Shown: in pieces, positions 23,291 to 32,561 of the stretch
How the letters are laid out: every line of letters starts with the position of its first letter
Numbering within the stretch: the stretch's first letter is position 1
The notes under the pieces: generated by a model
The model's input: the letters and a program-made list of their open reading frames with translations, nothing else
Database searches by the model: none
Told to the model about the DNA's origin: nothing
Assembly (NCBI GenBank): GCA_030180135.1
Contig: CM058236.1
Span: 58,183,728 to 58,247,727 of the forward strand
DNA length: 64,000 nucleotides
Direction: 5' to 3'
Origin: Orychophragmus violaceus
Taxonomy: Eukaryota > Streptophyta > Magnoliopsida > Brassicales > Brassicaceae
Program-made: the position numbers and the translations under genes

Positions 23291-24264
23291 GTTTGAATTA
23301 ATGTTTTGTATTTCTTGATGCTTTTGTGTCCATGTTAGAGATTATGGACATAAGATGATGTATGTATAGATGAAGGTGAAGCAATCCGATTTATAAAATA
23401 GATGAACTGAAACTAGAAAATACAAAAGGCACTGGAGAACAATTAAAAAGTGAACAAGGTTGCATCCCTATATATACCCTAAACCCTAAACTATTGTGTA
23501 TCATTTCATTTTATTTTTAGTTTTTCATATAAATAAAATATTATTTTCAATTGAAGATTAATATGTATATTGTTGATGTATTGATTTATATAAAAAATAG
23601 ATTAAAACTTTAGAACTTTTATTAATAACTCAATATATCTTACGCAAATATTACAAAATTATAACTAATGCAAACAACATAACAAAATCAGAACCAAGTT
23701 GCAGATTCAAGAGTATGTAGTGTCATTCCCCCAAATATTTCTTCCATAAACAACTCCAGCAAACAATAGCTTTCCACGAGGAAAATTCACTTTGATTAAC
23801 CCTGCCAAAGACGACTCCATGTGAGAGTAAGCTTCTGAAAATACCTGCAATTGGTTGGTGTCAAGATCCATCAAAACTGCTCTAACAAAAGAAATGGCAC
23901 AAAAACTAGTTAAGGTCTCCATGAAACTGTCTCTTTGAGTTTATTTTTGTCTACCTAATTTCTAAAAGACCGCTTAGTTAGCCTAAATAATAGTCTTGCT
24001 TTTAGACAGCTATCAAGTTTTTCCTCCTGAAATTTTCATATATGTTCATGAGTGAACGAAGGCTGAATTGGTGAAGTCACTAGAGAAAATTATTCTTTAG
24101 TGTGGGTATGAGCCTCATATGATGAGGTAACATAAATAGTTGTGTTTATTCACACAAGATAAATTATAAATTTTCATATCTACGGAAGGAGATTATGATG
24201 CAAAGCCAATAACGATATACAAGCAAACAAGTAGAGAGGTTCCATTAAACGATTTCTTACTTAC
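23291..24264. other. AT-rich spacer of CACTA 2 with one unassigned ORF
   Basis: Mostly noncoding. A 71-codon minus-strand ORF (23707-23922, ending RGKLLFAGVVYGRNIWGNDT) has ordinary composition and may be an exon of a captured gene; I do not recognise it. Confidence 0.3.
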
Positions 24265-24624
24265 CAGCCCACATGAAAAAGCCTCCCGCATCCTCAGTTT
24301 GTTGGCGCTCATCACTTTGATCAGGCTTGTGATCTCGGGATACAACGATAGCTTTGAGAAAAAGAATTATATAAGTATCAGAAAAGACAACACGACTAAC
24401 ATTCACAACTTCCTCCTACACGGTGTAGTATTTAGGACACATTTTTCAAAGTTCATGTACAAGAGTGCTATCACCTAGAAACATCTTCTAATTATAGGCC
24501 ACCCAAATCAAACATATATAAAAATTGAACAAGAATTACCATTGCCACCTCTGCATATGACAGCTCTAGCGTCCCCTACATTTGCAACAAGTAAACGGTC
24601 ACCAACTAAGATGGTGACATCTCT
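24265..24624 (-). pseudogene. PP2C phosphatase fragment captured by CACTA 2
   Basis: Two consecutive exons of a clade-type PP2C, with the intron kept. The upstream exon (to 24540) encodes VTILVGDRLLVANVGDARAV then ICRGGN; the next (24351-24265) encodes AIVVSRDHKPDQSDERQQTE and DAGGFFMWAG, ending at a GT donor. This matches the central part of WIN2-like PP2Cs, including the conserved VGDxRAV and DHKP segments. The metal-binding N-terminal and C-terminal motifs (DGH, DG, DN) are absent, so no phosphatase activity is possible. It follows directly after the stop of the membrane-protein gene, so a read-through transcript would be chimeric. Retained introns show DNA-level rather than mRNA-level capture. 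Confidence 0.85.
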
Positions 24625-25584
24625 TTAGTCTTCTTCTGCACCTGAAATTCGCTTCCTCGTGTATCTGAATCTCACACAGATTAATTGAGAAACATTAGAA
24701 ACATTGTGTATAACTTCATTGAATGACAATAAGAATCAGCTATATAGAGAAAAAATGTTTGCTCCTCACCTATACGAGGTGGTTGGACTGGGATCGGTTT
24801 GCTCAACGGGAGCAAACTCATTATAAAACTGAACTGAAATCAGTTCGTTTTTAGGTGAAACAATTGGCGCAGGTGATCTCTCTGAACTCATAGTCAACTT
24901 GCCTGCAGATAATCCTGCCGCACGAACCAAAAAAAATAGTTGAGTTTAAGACATTTTTGGTACAATAGAAACAGAGCAAACTCTGTTTATCCAAACAGAA
25001 ACAAAGTTCATGCCTTGAGCAAACAAATTTCGCAAATTCAAGATTAAAAGTAGCAAATATTGATTCATAAAGCTATAACTTCCAGTAAGATACTAAAAAA
25101 TGGTACCTTGAAAGACTAGAAAGCCAAAGAATAGAACAGTTACTATCACTGAGCAGATGCTACTGCATGAAGATGATGATGACTTAGCTGCTTTAATTCT
25201 TCTCAAGGAATTTTTCATCCTTTCAATCCGTGCACGCTTTCTCATAGCGAGCTCTGCTATTTCCCTCATCACTTTATGGTCATTTTCAGTAAAAGAAGGG
25301 CCTTTTGGAGGTCTCGGTGGCTTTGAAGCCTTTCTTGACTTCTTGAACTTTACAATATCACATTTTCTCTCGGAAAGATCTGAACTTTGAGTGTTTGTTT
25401 CCGTTGGGTTCTCGTTTCCCATTAATGGATAGTTTAGATCACCAGCTATATTTTCAGACACGCCAAAGTTCAGCCGTTCATTCGACACCCCACCATTGCC
25501 TGAAAAAATATCTGATGTAGATTCTTGCGTAACATCAGCTAGACCAGCTTCAAGATCTTGTTCTTCTGAAATCAATTGATCCAT
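24625..25584 (-). CDS. Small tail-anchored-type membrane protein gene captured by CACTA 2
   Basis: Three exons (25584-25107, 24914-24770, 24664-24625) with GT-AG borders give 663 nt, an uninterrupted 220-residue frame. Features in order: acidic N-terminus (MDQLISEEQDLEAGLADVTQ), a KSRKASKPPRPPKGPSFTEN motif, a basic helix (MREIAELAMRKRARIERMKN), a Ser/Cys run, then one hydrophobic segment (VIVTVLFFGFLVFQG, about residues 145-160) and a polar tail ending SGAEED. I recognise it as a plant-specific small membrane-protein type of unknown function. The exon joins are my reading of splice motifs. An intact frame inside a transposon suggests recent capture or retained use; expression is unknown. It lies upstream of the PP2C fragment in the same orientation. 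Confidence 0.65.
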
Positions 25585-25611
25585 CCTACACTTAAGTTTC
25601 TTCTCAACTAC

Positions 25612-26738
25612 CTATTGAAGCGCCCACAAAAACAAAGCTGATTCAAACCCTTTACTTCCCCTTAGGATAAACCGCTTGCAAAACTCAACATACACTTCTC
25701 TCAACTTCCTTGATCGTCCTAGAGAATGAAACAAGTTATAAGAGATATTATTAGGACACCAATCATTCTCAAAGCAATACAGAGCAATGCTAAACTTTGG
25801 TTTACCGGAAACTCTTACTCGGAAGACAAAATTAATCATCAGAACTGAGTCTGCGTATCCCACCAAAACAGTGACTTGTACATTTGAAATCATTCACGAA
25901 CAATCATTCTATACTAGACATGACGTCGCCACATTTGATTTTCGAAATGTGACATGAACAAGGAGATTCGAGAACAGTGGCTCAGAGACAATGCAGCACC
26001 AAGTTTAACGAAACACACACCCTCGAAGTAAAGCCCTAAGCTATTTAAAAGATATAGGCTTGATAGTGAACTCGACAAATAAACCAAAAACAAAACAAAA
26101 ATCATAGAAACTTCTAACAAATTAACAAAATCAAATCTTTCGTTGCAAATGATACTCAAACTTTGCAACGAACCTTCTTCGTCAGTAGCCTCCTTCTCAG
26201 CCACGGCGTGGCACCTCAAAGTGAAGCGATTGCATCTCTTCTCAAAATTCCAGTTACAGAAAATGCCGGTTTTACTCAGACCGTCGCCGTCACATAGCCG
26301 AAATTCTCTTCTCATATGAGAGACATGAGTTTAATTTCTAGGCTGATTTCGCCGGAGATGTAGGATTAAGAGAAATCAGAAAGATCAATTGAAGGCTAGG
26401 TTAGGTTTGAAGGAGGAGTCAGTGTTGAAATAGAGGATTAAGGACGAGAGAGAATGAGGGTTTTTTTTCTTTTTGAACGAGAAAGGATGACGATTTTTTG
26501 TTCTTAACTGAGTTTTTATTTTTATTTTCTAAAACATGTAAGGATTTGGGCGCAAAATATGTAAATTTTGTCCAAGTGTTGGCGCCCACTTTTTTATAGT
26601 AGGTATTAGGCTTCAAAACATAATTTTGGCTTCCCGCTTAATAAAATAATGGTATAGCATTGATTTAATGTTGTAATAGAGTAGTCCACCCAATACAATC
26701 TCTATAACAGCATTTAGCAAAATCGTGTTATCCTCAAG
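25612..26738 (-). other. 5' part of captured gene region, CACTA 2
   Basis: Upstream of the membrane-protein ORF on the minus strand is a possible first exon (from 26315) reading MRREFRLCDGDGLSKTGIFC and ending near ATDEEG, then AT-rich intron-like DNA. Its relation to the downstream exons is unproved. From 26420 to the TIR the sequence is subterminal with ATAGCATTG/AACAGCATTT words. Confidence 0.35.
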
Positions 26739-26767
26739 TGCTATCAATACTCATATTTCTTGTAGTG
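26739..26767 (-). repeat. Right terminal inverted repeat of CACTA 2
   Basis: Minus strand CACTACAAGAAATATGAGTA then TTGATAGCAC. Gag resumes at 26768. Confidence 0.95.
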
Positions 26768-27087
26768 GGAAACGCAGGAGGCACAATCGCAGATCTATTA
26801 GCATAGAACTCATCTGGGCGATTGTAATCAGCTAGTGTCCTCCTAGCAGGAGGATTAGGAGGTCTAGGAGACTCTTCATCTCGTGGATTTCCTTGTCCAC
26901 CTTGAGCTTCTCCATCAGGTTGAACGATCTGCCTCTCAGGCTCAGGAATAACATTACCTTCGCCATCGAGCTTCTTACCAAGCTCATTGCAGACATGGTT
27001 CTCCGCATTTCTCAGAACACCTTCAGCATCTCGAATTAAGATCACACGATTGACGTTAGCCATCTTAACTAGCTTATGGGCTTTCAT
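26768..27087 (-). pseudogene. Athila gag N-terminus
   Basis: Reads MANVNRVILIRDAEGVLRNA from an internal Met at 27066 (or MKAHKLVK from 27087), then a Gln/Pro-rich spacer and TLADYNRPDEFYANRSAI then VPPAFP, the diagnostic Athila gag segment. The CACTA 2 insertion follows PPAFP, and the frame continues at 19936. Confidence 0.85.
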
Positions 27088-27193
27088 GTTCTCTCTCTCA
27101 AGCTTTGAAAGCTCTTACGTTCAAGATTCACGAGCTCCTTATCCGGATTACTCCTCAAGTCGCGATCAGTCATAAACTGTTCTGGTCACGCAG

Positions 27194-27281
27194 GTGTGTC
27201 GATCGATGCAGGGAGAGCGTCGATCGATGCTAAGCGCGAATGTGTGTCGATCGACACTCAGGACCGTGTCAATCGATGCAG
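27194..27281. repeat. Two pairs of the CGATCGAT motif in Athila leader
   Basis: Cores 27200 and 27221 (21 bp), 27248 and 27270 (22 bp). GCGCGAA and GCGATTCT tails follow the pairs. Confidence 0.9.
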
Positions 27282-28003
27282 TGCGATTCTAGGCGTACCT
27301 GAAATGCAAGAAAAATGAAAAATCAGTAACCAAAAAACAAAAACAAAAAACCTAGTCTAAACCCTAAGTTCAAATCTATCGAAGACTCAAAAAGCAGTGA
27401 ATCAGAGCAAAAAGTAAAGTAAACGGTTGTAAGCAAGAAGGCAAAGCGTCAGGTCAAGGGAGTTCTCAGGAAATCAGAAACATAGGCTAATCAATCAATC
27501 GGGATCTAATTAAGAACTGTTCTAGAACTAGAATCACAGAATTATAACAGACCAACTTTCGTTGCGAATAGTATCTAAGTCTAACAACCTAGCAAGCCAA
27601 CTTTCGTTGCGAATCCTAGAGTTCTAAACAAGCATTAATCTCAGGTTCTTTCGTTCACAATTCTCATAAGCCAAATTTCTTTGTGAATAGTTAATCCCTA
27701 AACCTAACTGGTAAACTACTCAGGCAATTGAAGCAAAAGACATGATGAATAGAAAACCAAATAGCATAAAATAAAATAAGAAACTGGGGTTCGAAATCTC
27801 TTCTCTCTCTCGAGTACAAGATCATCCCCTAACTCTCAAAGTAAAATAATGTGTAGCAAAGCGTAGCCTAAACAAGTGGCTAAAAACCCTAATATAATGA
27901 TCTAAACTCGGTTGGGGCTTCTTTGTAATTATGAGAAACTTATGGACGTTTGTGCAAATTCCACAAATCTTCATTAAACCGCCGAGAATTGCCTGATCCG
28001 CAT

Positions 28004-28041
28004 GTGTGTCGATCGATGCACAGTGTGTGTCGATCGACACA
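28004..28041. repeat. One pair of the CGATCGAT motif in Athila LTR/leader
   Basis: Cores 28010 and 28031, 21 bp apart, in TGTGTGTCGATCGATGCA and TGTGTCGATCGACACA contexts. On the transcribed strand, a weak TATA-like TTATATTAG lies about 110 bp downstream. Confidence 0.85.
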
Positions 28042-28224
28042 AACATCTGATATCGACAGTGAACTCTTCCTCTCGGGCAAATGCTCCAAATAGCTCCAGA
28101 ATGCGCCATAATGTCCAAATCCACTCCAAACGTACTTAAACCTGTAAACATACACAATAGGACTCCAAAAGACTCTAAAAGACTTGATCACAAAGACATA
28201 TACCATGGTTGAAAGTCCTAAAAA

Positions 28225-31200
28225 CCATGATATATCATACGACGCCTTTCCTTCGGGGAGCTGCCACTATTTGGCCTTTGAGGGATCTAATGAATGGCCA
28301 CTCTTCTCTGTTTTTGATACAACGAAGAAGAAATCTGCTAAAATTTTCAGATACGATAGAAGCTTCAAGGACAATCCCGAGGTTAAATCTCTCATTGCTG
28401 AATGCTGGGAAGAAGTCGCTCACCTACCAGCAGCTCAGAGACTATCAAAGTGTCGGAGGGCTATTGTTTCATGGAGCCATGAAAATCATGTAAACAGCCG
28501 CAAAGTCATCGATGGTCTGAAAATGTCCCTAACAAAGCCATGACAAGTCCTGATTCTGATGATTCTCTTATAGCTTCCATAAACTCTGCCCTCCTTAAAG
28601 CCTACAAATCAGAAGAAGATTATTGGAGACAAAGGAGTCGACTCCTTTGGCTTGCTCTAGGCGATAAAAACACGGGCTACTTCCATGTTGTTGCTAAGGG
28701 ACGTAAGGCGCGTAATAGATTCTCAATGCTCGAAGACCAAGCGGGGAATGTTCTTTTTGAAGAAGATCAAATGGCTGCTGAGATTACTTCCTACTTCCAC
28801 CGCATCTTCACATCAATTCTGGAGGATGCTACTGATATTGTTGAAAAAGCTCTCTCGCCCTGTATCTCCCCAGAAACCAATGATCTGCTCATTGCAATAC
28901 CATTACCTTCGGAAATAAAGAAGGTCCTTTTCGCTATTCATCCCAACAAGGCTCTGGGACCTGATGGTTTCTCTACTTGCTTTTTCCAAGCAAATTGGGA
29001 TACGGTTAAGGCTGCTATCATCTGTGAAGTGCAACACTTCTTTATTTCAGGCGAGCTTCCCCGCTCTACAAATAAGACACATTTTCGTCTTATTCCCAAA
29101 ATCCAAAGCCCCAAGCTAGTGTCGGATTATAGACCTATTGCTTTATACAATGTGTTTTACAAGATTATATCCAAGATCTTGTCACTACAGCTGAAACCGA
29201 TACTAAAAGACATTATCTCATAAAATCAGTCCACTTTTATTCCTGGAGAGCTATTTCTGATAATGTGTTGATCACACATGAAGTCTTACACTACCTCAAG
29301 ATGTCAACAGCTAAGAAGACTTGCTCTATGGCGGTTAAAACCGATATAAGCAAAGCCTACGATAGGCTAGAGTGGAGCTTCATATCTAAGGTGCTGGATC
29401 GTTTGGGCTTTCATCCCATTTGGATTACATGGATGATGCAGTGCATCTCAACAGTCTCTTATGCATAATTGATCAAGGACTAAGTTCTCGGTCATGTATC
29501 TCCCCAAAGGGGCATCCGATAGGGGGACCCCCTATCTCCGTATATCTTCATTCTCCGTGGAGAAGTTCTCTCTGGGCTCTTCAGAAAAGCACATAACGAT
29601 GGTCTTTTAACGGGTATCAAAGTTGCTAGACAGAGCCCATGGCTAAATCATCTCCTCTTCGGAGACGATACGATGTTTTTTTATCAAGTATTCTCCACAA
29701 TGCTTCCTAGCCCTCAAACAGATTCTACAACAATATGAAGCAACATCGGGCCAAACAATCAATGCATCTAAATCCTCTATCTCCTTCTCCTCAAAAACTC
29801 CTCGGGAAGTCCGGTCAAGGGCTAAACAAATCATAGGAATTGAAAAGGAGGGAGGCGTGGGGAAGTACCTTGGTCTCCCGGAGCATTTTGGTAGAAAGAA
29901 GAAGGACTTATTCACCATCATTGTGGATCGTATACAAAACAAATATGTTGGCTGGTCAACTAGATTCTTATCCGCAGCCGGAAAGAAGACAATGATTAAG
30001 GCGGTTTTGGGAGCCATCCCAACCTACTCCATGTCTTGTTTTCTCTTACCGATGGGCTTGTGTAAACGAATTTAATCGGCACTCACCAGATTATGGTCGG
30101 ACGACAGCCCCATGAAGAAAAAGATGTGCTGGCTTTTTTGGGTTAAGCTCACAAGATCAAAACGGGAGGGTGGGCTTGGATTCCGAGATGTTCACTCTTT
30201 CAACGTGCCTCTTCTTGGTAAAGTTGCTTGGCGTATCATGACAAAACCAGACTGCCTAGCGCGTATCCTCTCTGGAAAATATTGTCAACGTAAAGACTTC
30301 CTCTCGGTCGATATTTCTTATTCTTCCTCACATGGATGGCGGGGCATCATTGCGGGGAGAGATCTATTACGAGGTAATATCGGGAAGGTAATTGGCAACG
30401 GTAACAATATAAAGGTCCGGAAGGACAGCTGGATTTCGACGTCGACTCAATCCTGCCTGAATGGACCCCTGCGTGAACAAGATCATGATCTCATGGTCTC
30501 TGATCTCCTTACTAGGGGAACCAGTACGTGGAATTTGACCAAGGTCCAGGCCCTTCTACCTCAAGTATGTGAAGAAATACTGCTTTTACGTTCGAGTGTT
30601 AAAGGAATGGAGGATTCTTTTGTGTGGTACCTAGAAGGATCCGGAACCTATACCACAAAATATGGCTATCACGCAGCTGTCGAGCTTCTACGACCGGCTA
30701 CCCAAACTCACCAAACTCACGACAACATCGACTGGCATAAGACTATCTGGTCAGATCCTACCTCCCCTAAGCTTAAATTGTTCCTTTGGAAAGTTTTAGA
30801 GAATGCCATACCTACCGGCGGCAATCTCCGAACCAGAGGTGTTCTCATCAACACGGAATGCAAAAGATGTGGGGAGGGGGAGACAACGTCGCACCTCTTC
30901 TTGTCATGTTCTTTTGCTCGTTAAGTCTGGATGCTGACCCCGATGACTCCAAAATTTTCTCCCGACCGATGCAAGCTCTGTACTGGACGCGCTGAGATCA
31001 GGCCAAGAAGCCCGAAATCTCCCACCAATTGGAGTTTCAACTGCCCTGGTTCCATGGATATGTTGGGCTTTATGGAAGGCAAGAAACTCTCTGATTTTTT
31101 TATAACAGGCTCTCATCTCCGCGCCAGCTAATTTCATCGGCGATTGCAATGGCCAAGGAATGGCAAGATGCCCAATCCCTCCTGCCCAGCTCGCAATCAA

Positions 31201-31759
31201 CGCGATCCATTGCCCAAAGTCTACCGTCAATCTCAAAAGGTATTACTTTATGTCACACCGATGCTTCGTGGAAGAAGGACAACCGAATGGCAGGTTTAGC
31301 TTGGCACTTCCAGAACCATAATCAGCTACCTGCAAATTCAATTCGAAGAACACAAAGTCAGCGCCATGTATCTTCTCCTCAGATGGCGGAGGCCCTAGCC
31401 ATTAGAGCGGCTCTTACTCAAACTCCTGAGCTTGACATCCACAAAATCTACCTCTTCACAAATTCCCAGAAGCTTGAAAAAGCTATCAACTTGAACTTCA
31501 AGCCGGCGGAACTCTTCGGAGTTCTCTCTGACATTGAGTTGTTGATTTCTTCCTTCACCTTATGTTTTGTTTTTTTCATTCCAAGATCCCTATGGATCTG
31601 CAGACTCTGCAGCGCAAAGTCTTACTTATCTAACGCTTTGTAATGAGCTACTCCTATATTAATCTAATTTGTTGGTCAAAAAAGGACACTGATGTACTTG
31701 CGAGAGAGTCTTCAACTGTTCAGCCCAACAACCGATCTGCTTCTTCTTTTTTAACATAA
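28225..31759 (+). pseudogene. 5'-truncated L1-type LINE (RT, zf-RVT, RNase H), broken
   Basis: Order on the plus strand: end of the endonuclease (AFPSGSCHYLAFEGSNEWPL, 28240-28300); RT palm with LIPKIQSPKLVSDYRPIAL (about 29090-29145) and VKTDISKAYDRLEWSFI (29335-29385); catalytic box HLLFGDDTMFF near 29650-29680, where LINEs usually have FADD; KYLGLPEHFGRKK and WSTRFLSAAGKKTMIKAVLG (29860-30010); a zf-RVT region ending CKRCGEGETTSHLFLSCSF (to 30920); and RNase H starting HTDASWKKDNRMAGLAWHF (31240). ORF1 and most of the endonuclease are missing. At least four stops or frame changes exist (28540 area, 29221, 29468, 30075, 30922). Near 31595-31685 RNase H is interrupted, then resumes as DTDVLARESSTVQPNNR to a stop at 31757. 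No target duplication was found. Confidence 0.85.
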
Positions 31760-32561
31760 ACATCCAATCTACTTTAATGTCACAAAGAACAAAAGTGCCC
31801 CAAATCTAAGTTTTATATACCAGATTTTAGTTTCCCAATTGTGTGAATCTTGTCGGGTAAATTCCTATCTTATTTATCAGTAAAATGTGAAAATTTCTTT
31901 TAATATTATATTATATATATTATTTTGGATAATTGTGAATTTGTTATCAAATTGTTGACCCATATATATTTGATCCAATTGCAGTAACCATGTAAAACTT
32001 ATCAATAAATATCATCCATTGGCTTTTTATTTAAATTTGACCCCAAAAAGATCATCCATTTGCATGAATTAAAAATTGCAATCAAAATTCCAATGGGAAA
32101 CTTCTTAATTATGTTAAGTAACTGATGGCTTTCATAAAATGTTGAATAAACTTTGCTTTATTTTAGTTTTTGGGATTTGTTGTATCAGTCATTCAGGTTT
32201 CTATGATTTTAATTTCCTAAAAGGCTTAAGACCTTACAAGACCTTACAAGACCTTATCAATCCATCCATAGACCTTTTATATTAGAAGTTGCTAGTGATT
32301 CACTTTTATCGAATTTACTATGCTCGATGAAAAGAAATTACATATTTTAGAATTTCCATAAACAAAGAAGTAAGCACTAAGCAGGTGCAACTAACAACTC
32401 AATAGTACAAATGAAAAAGGCATGGAGCTAAACACAAGTATATGATCGTCGACAATTAAAGGACGTAAGTTTATATAGCTACACAACTTTGCTTTTGTTT
32501 TTAAACTAAGAACAGCCTTAAAATCTAACCAAAGTAGGTTAATTTGGTTTCGCAATCTAAC
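31760..32561. other. AT-rich spacer, 3' flank of the H+-ATPase gene
   Basis: No coding signal. The last 200-300 bp before 32562 probably include the 3' UTR of the minus-strand ATPase gene. A short triplicated ACCTTACAAG word lies at about 32230-32260. Confidence 0.5.

Larger units (their letters stand above)
19937..26767. mobile_element. CACTA DNA transposon 2, non-autonomous, carries captured genes
   Basis: 6.8 kb with terminal inverted repeats CACTACAAGAAATATG (19937-19965 and 26739-26767, one mismatch in 29). The 3-bp target duplication is AGA on the left and GGA on the right; the flanking gag frame is restored if these are one site with a later mutation. Subterminal ATAGCGTTT/GCTATC words match CACTA 1. 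No transposase is present. The interior holds a small membrane-protein gene with introns, two exons of a PP2C, other gene-like GC-richer stretches and an AT-rich tandem array, so it is a gene-capturing CACTA probably mobilised by proteins of a CACTA 1 type. Confidence 0.9.
1..28224 (-). mobile_element. Athila-like Ty3/gypsy retrotransposon, split into five pieces by nested insertions
   Basis: Minus-strand remnants of one Athila-lineage element, in element order: leader/LTR 27088-28224, gag start 26768-27087, gag sliver 19913-19936, central gag 11446-12409, then gag end, protease and 3' noncoding 1-1928. Gag carries family signatures (DYNRPDEFYANRSAI, DFELK, YYTLVGQ, HEHPMDH, RDCPHHGF) and the protease region carries IPTDFVVL and GRPFLATAGA. 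The pieces join in one frame when the inserts and their duplicated target sites are set aside. Reverse transcriptase and integrase are absent: protease is followed directly by 3'-type noncoding sequence, so this is a gag-protease-only derivative. Several nonsense codons and at least one frameshift make it dead. The left end lies outside the window; the right end is blurred by the LINE at about 28225. Confidence 0.85.
27088..28224 (-). other. Leader and probable LTR part of the Athila-like element
   Basis: Noncoding. It contains three pairs of the CGATCGAT motif and three copies of a CCAACTTTCGTTGCGAAT-like word (27550-27690). I found no clear primer-binding site. A possible LTR start (TGTCTTTG on the minus strand) lies near 28197; the true boundary is unresolved because the LINE follows. 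Confidence 0.5.

Noticed and set aside
27088..28224. Primer-binding site and exact 5' LTR of the Athila-like element
   Set aside because: No TGGCGCC-type site is visible on the minus strand, so LTR limits were not assigned.
28180..31700. Target-site duplication for the LINE
   Set aside because: I compared sequence after the A-run near 31685 with that around 28225 and found no convincing match; the 5' end is truncated.
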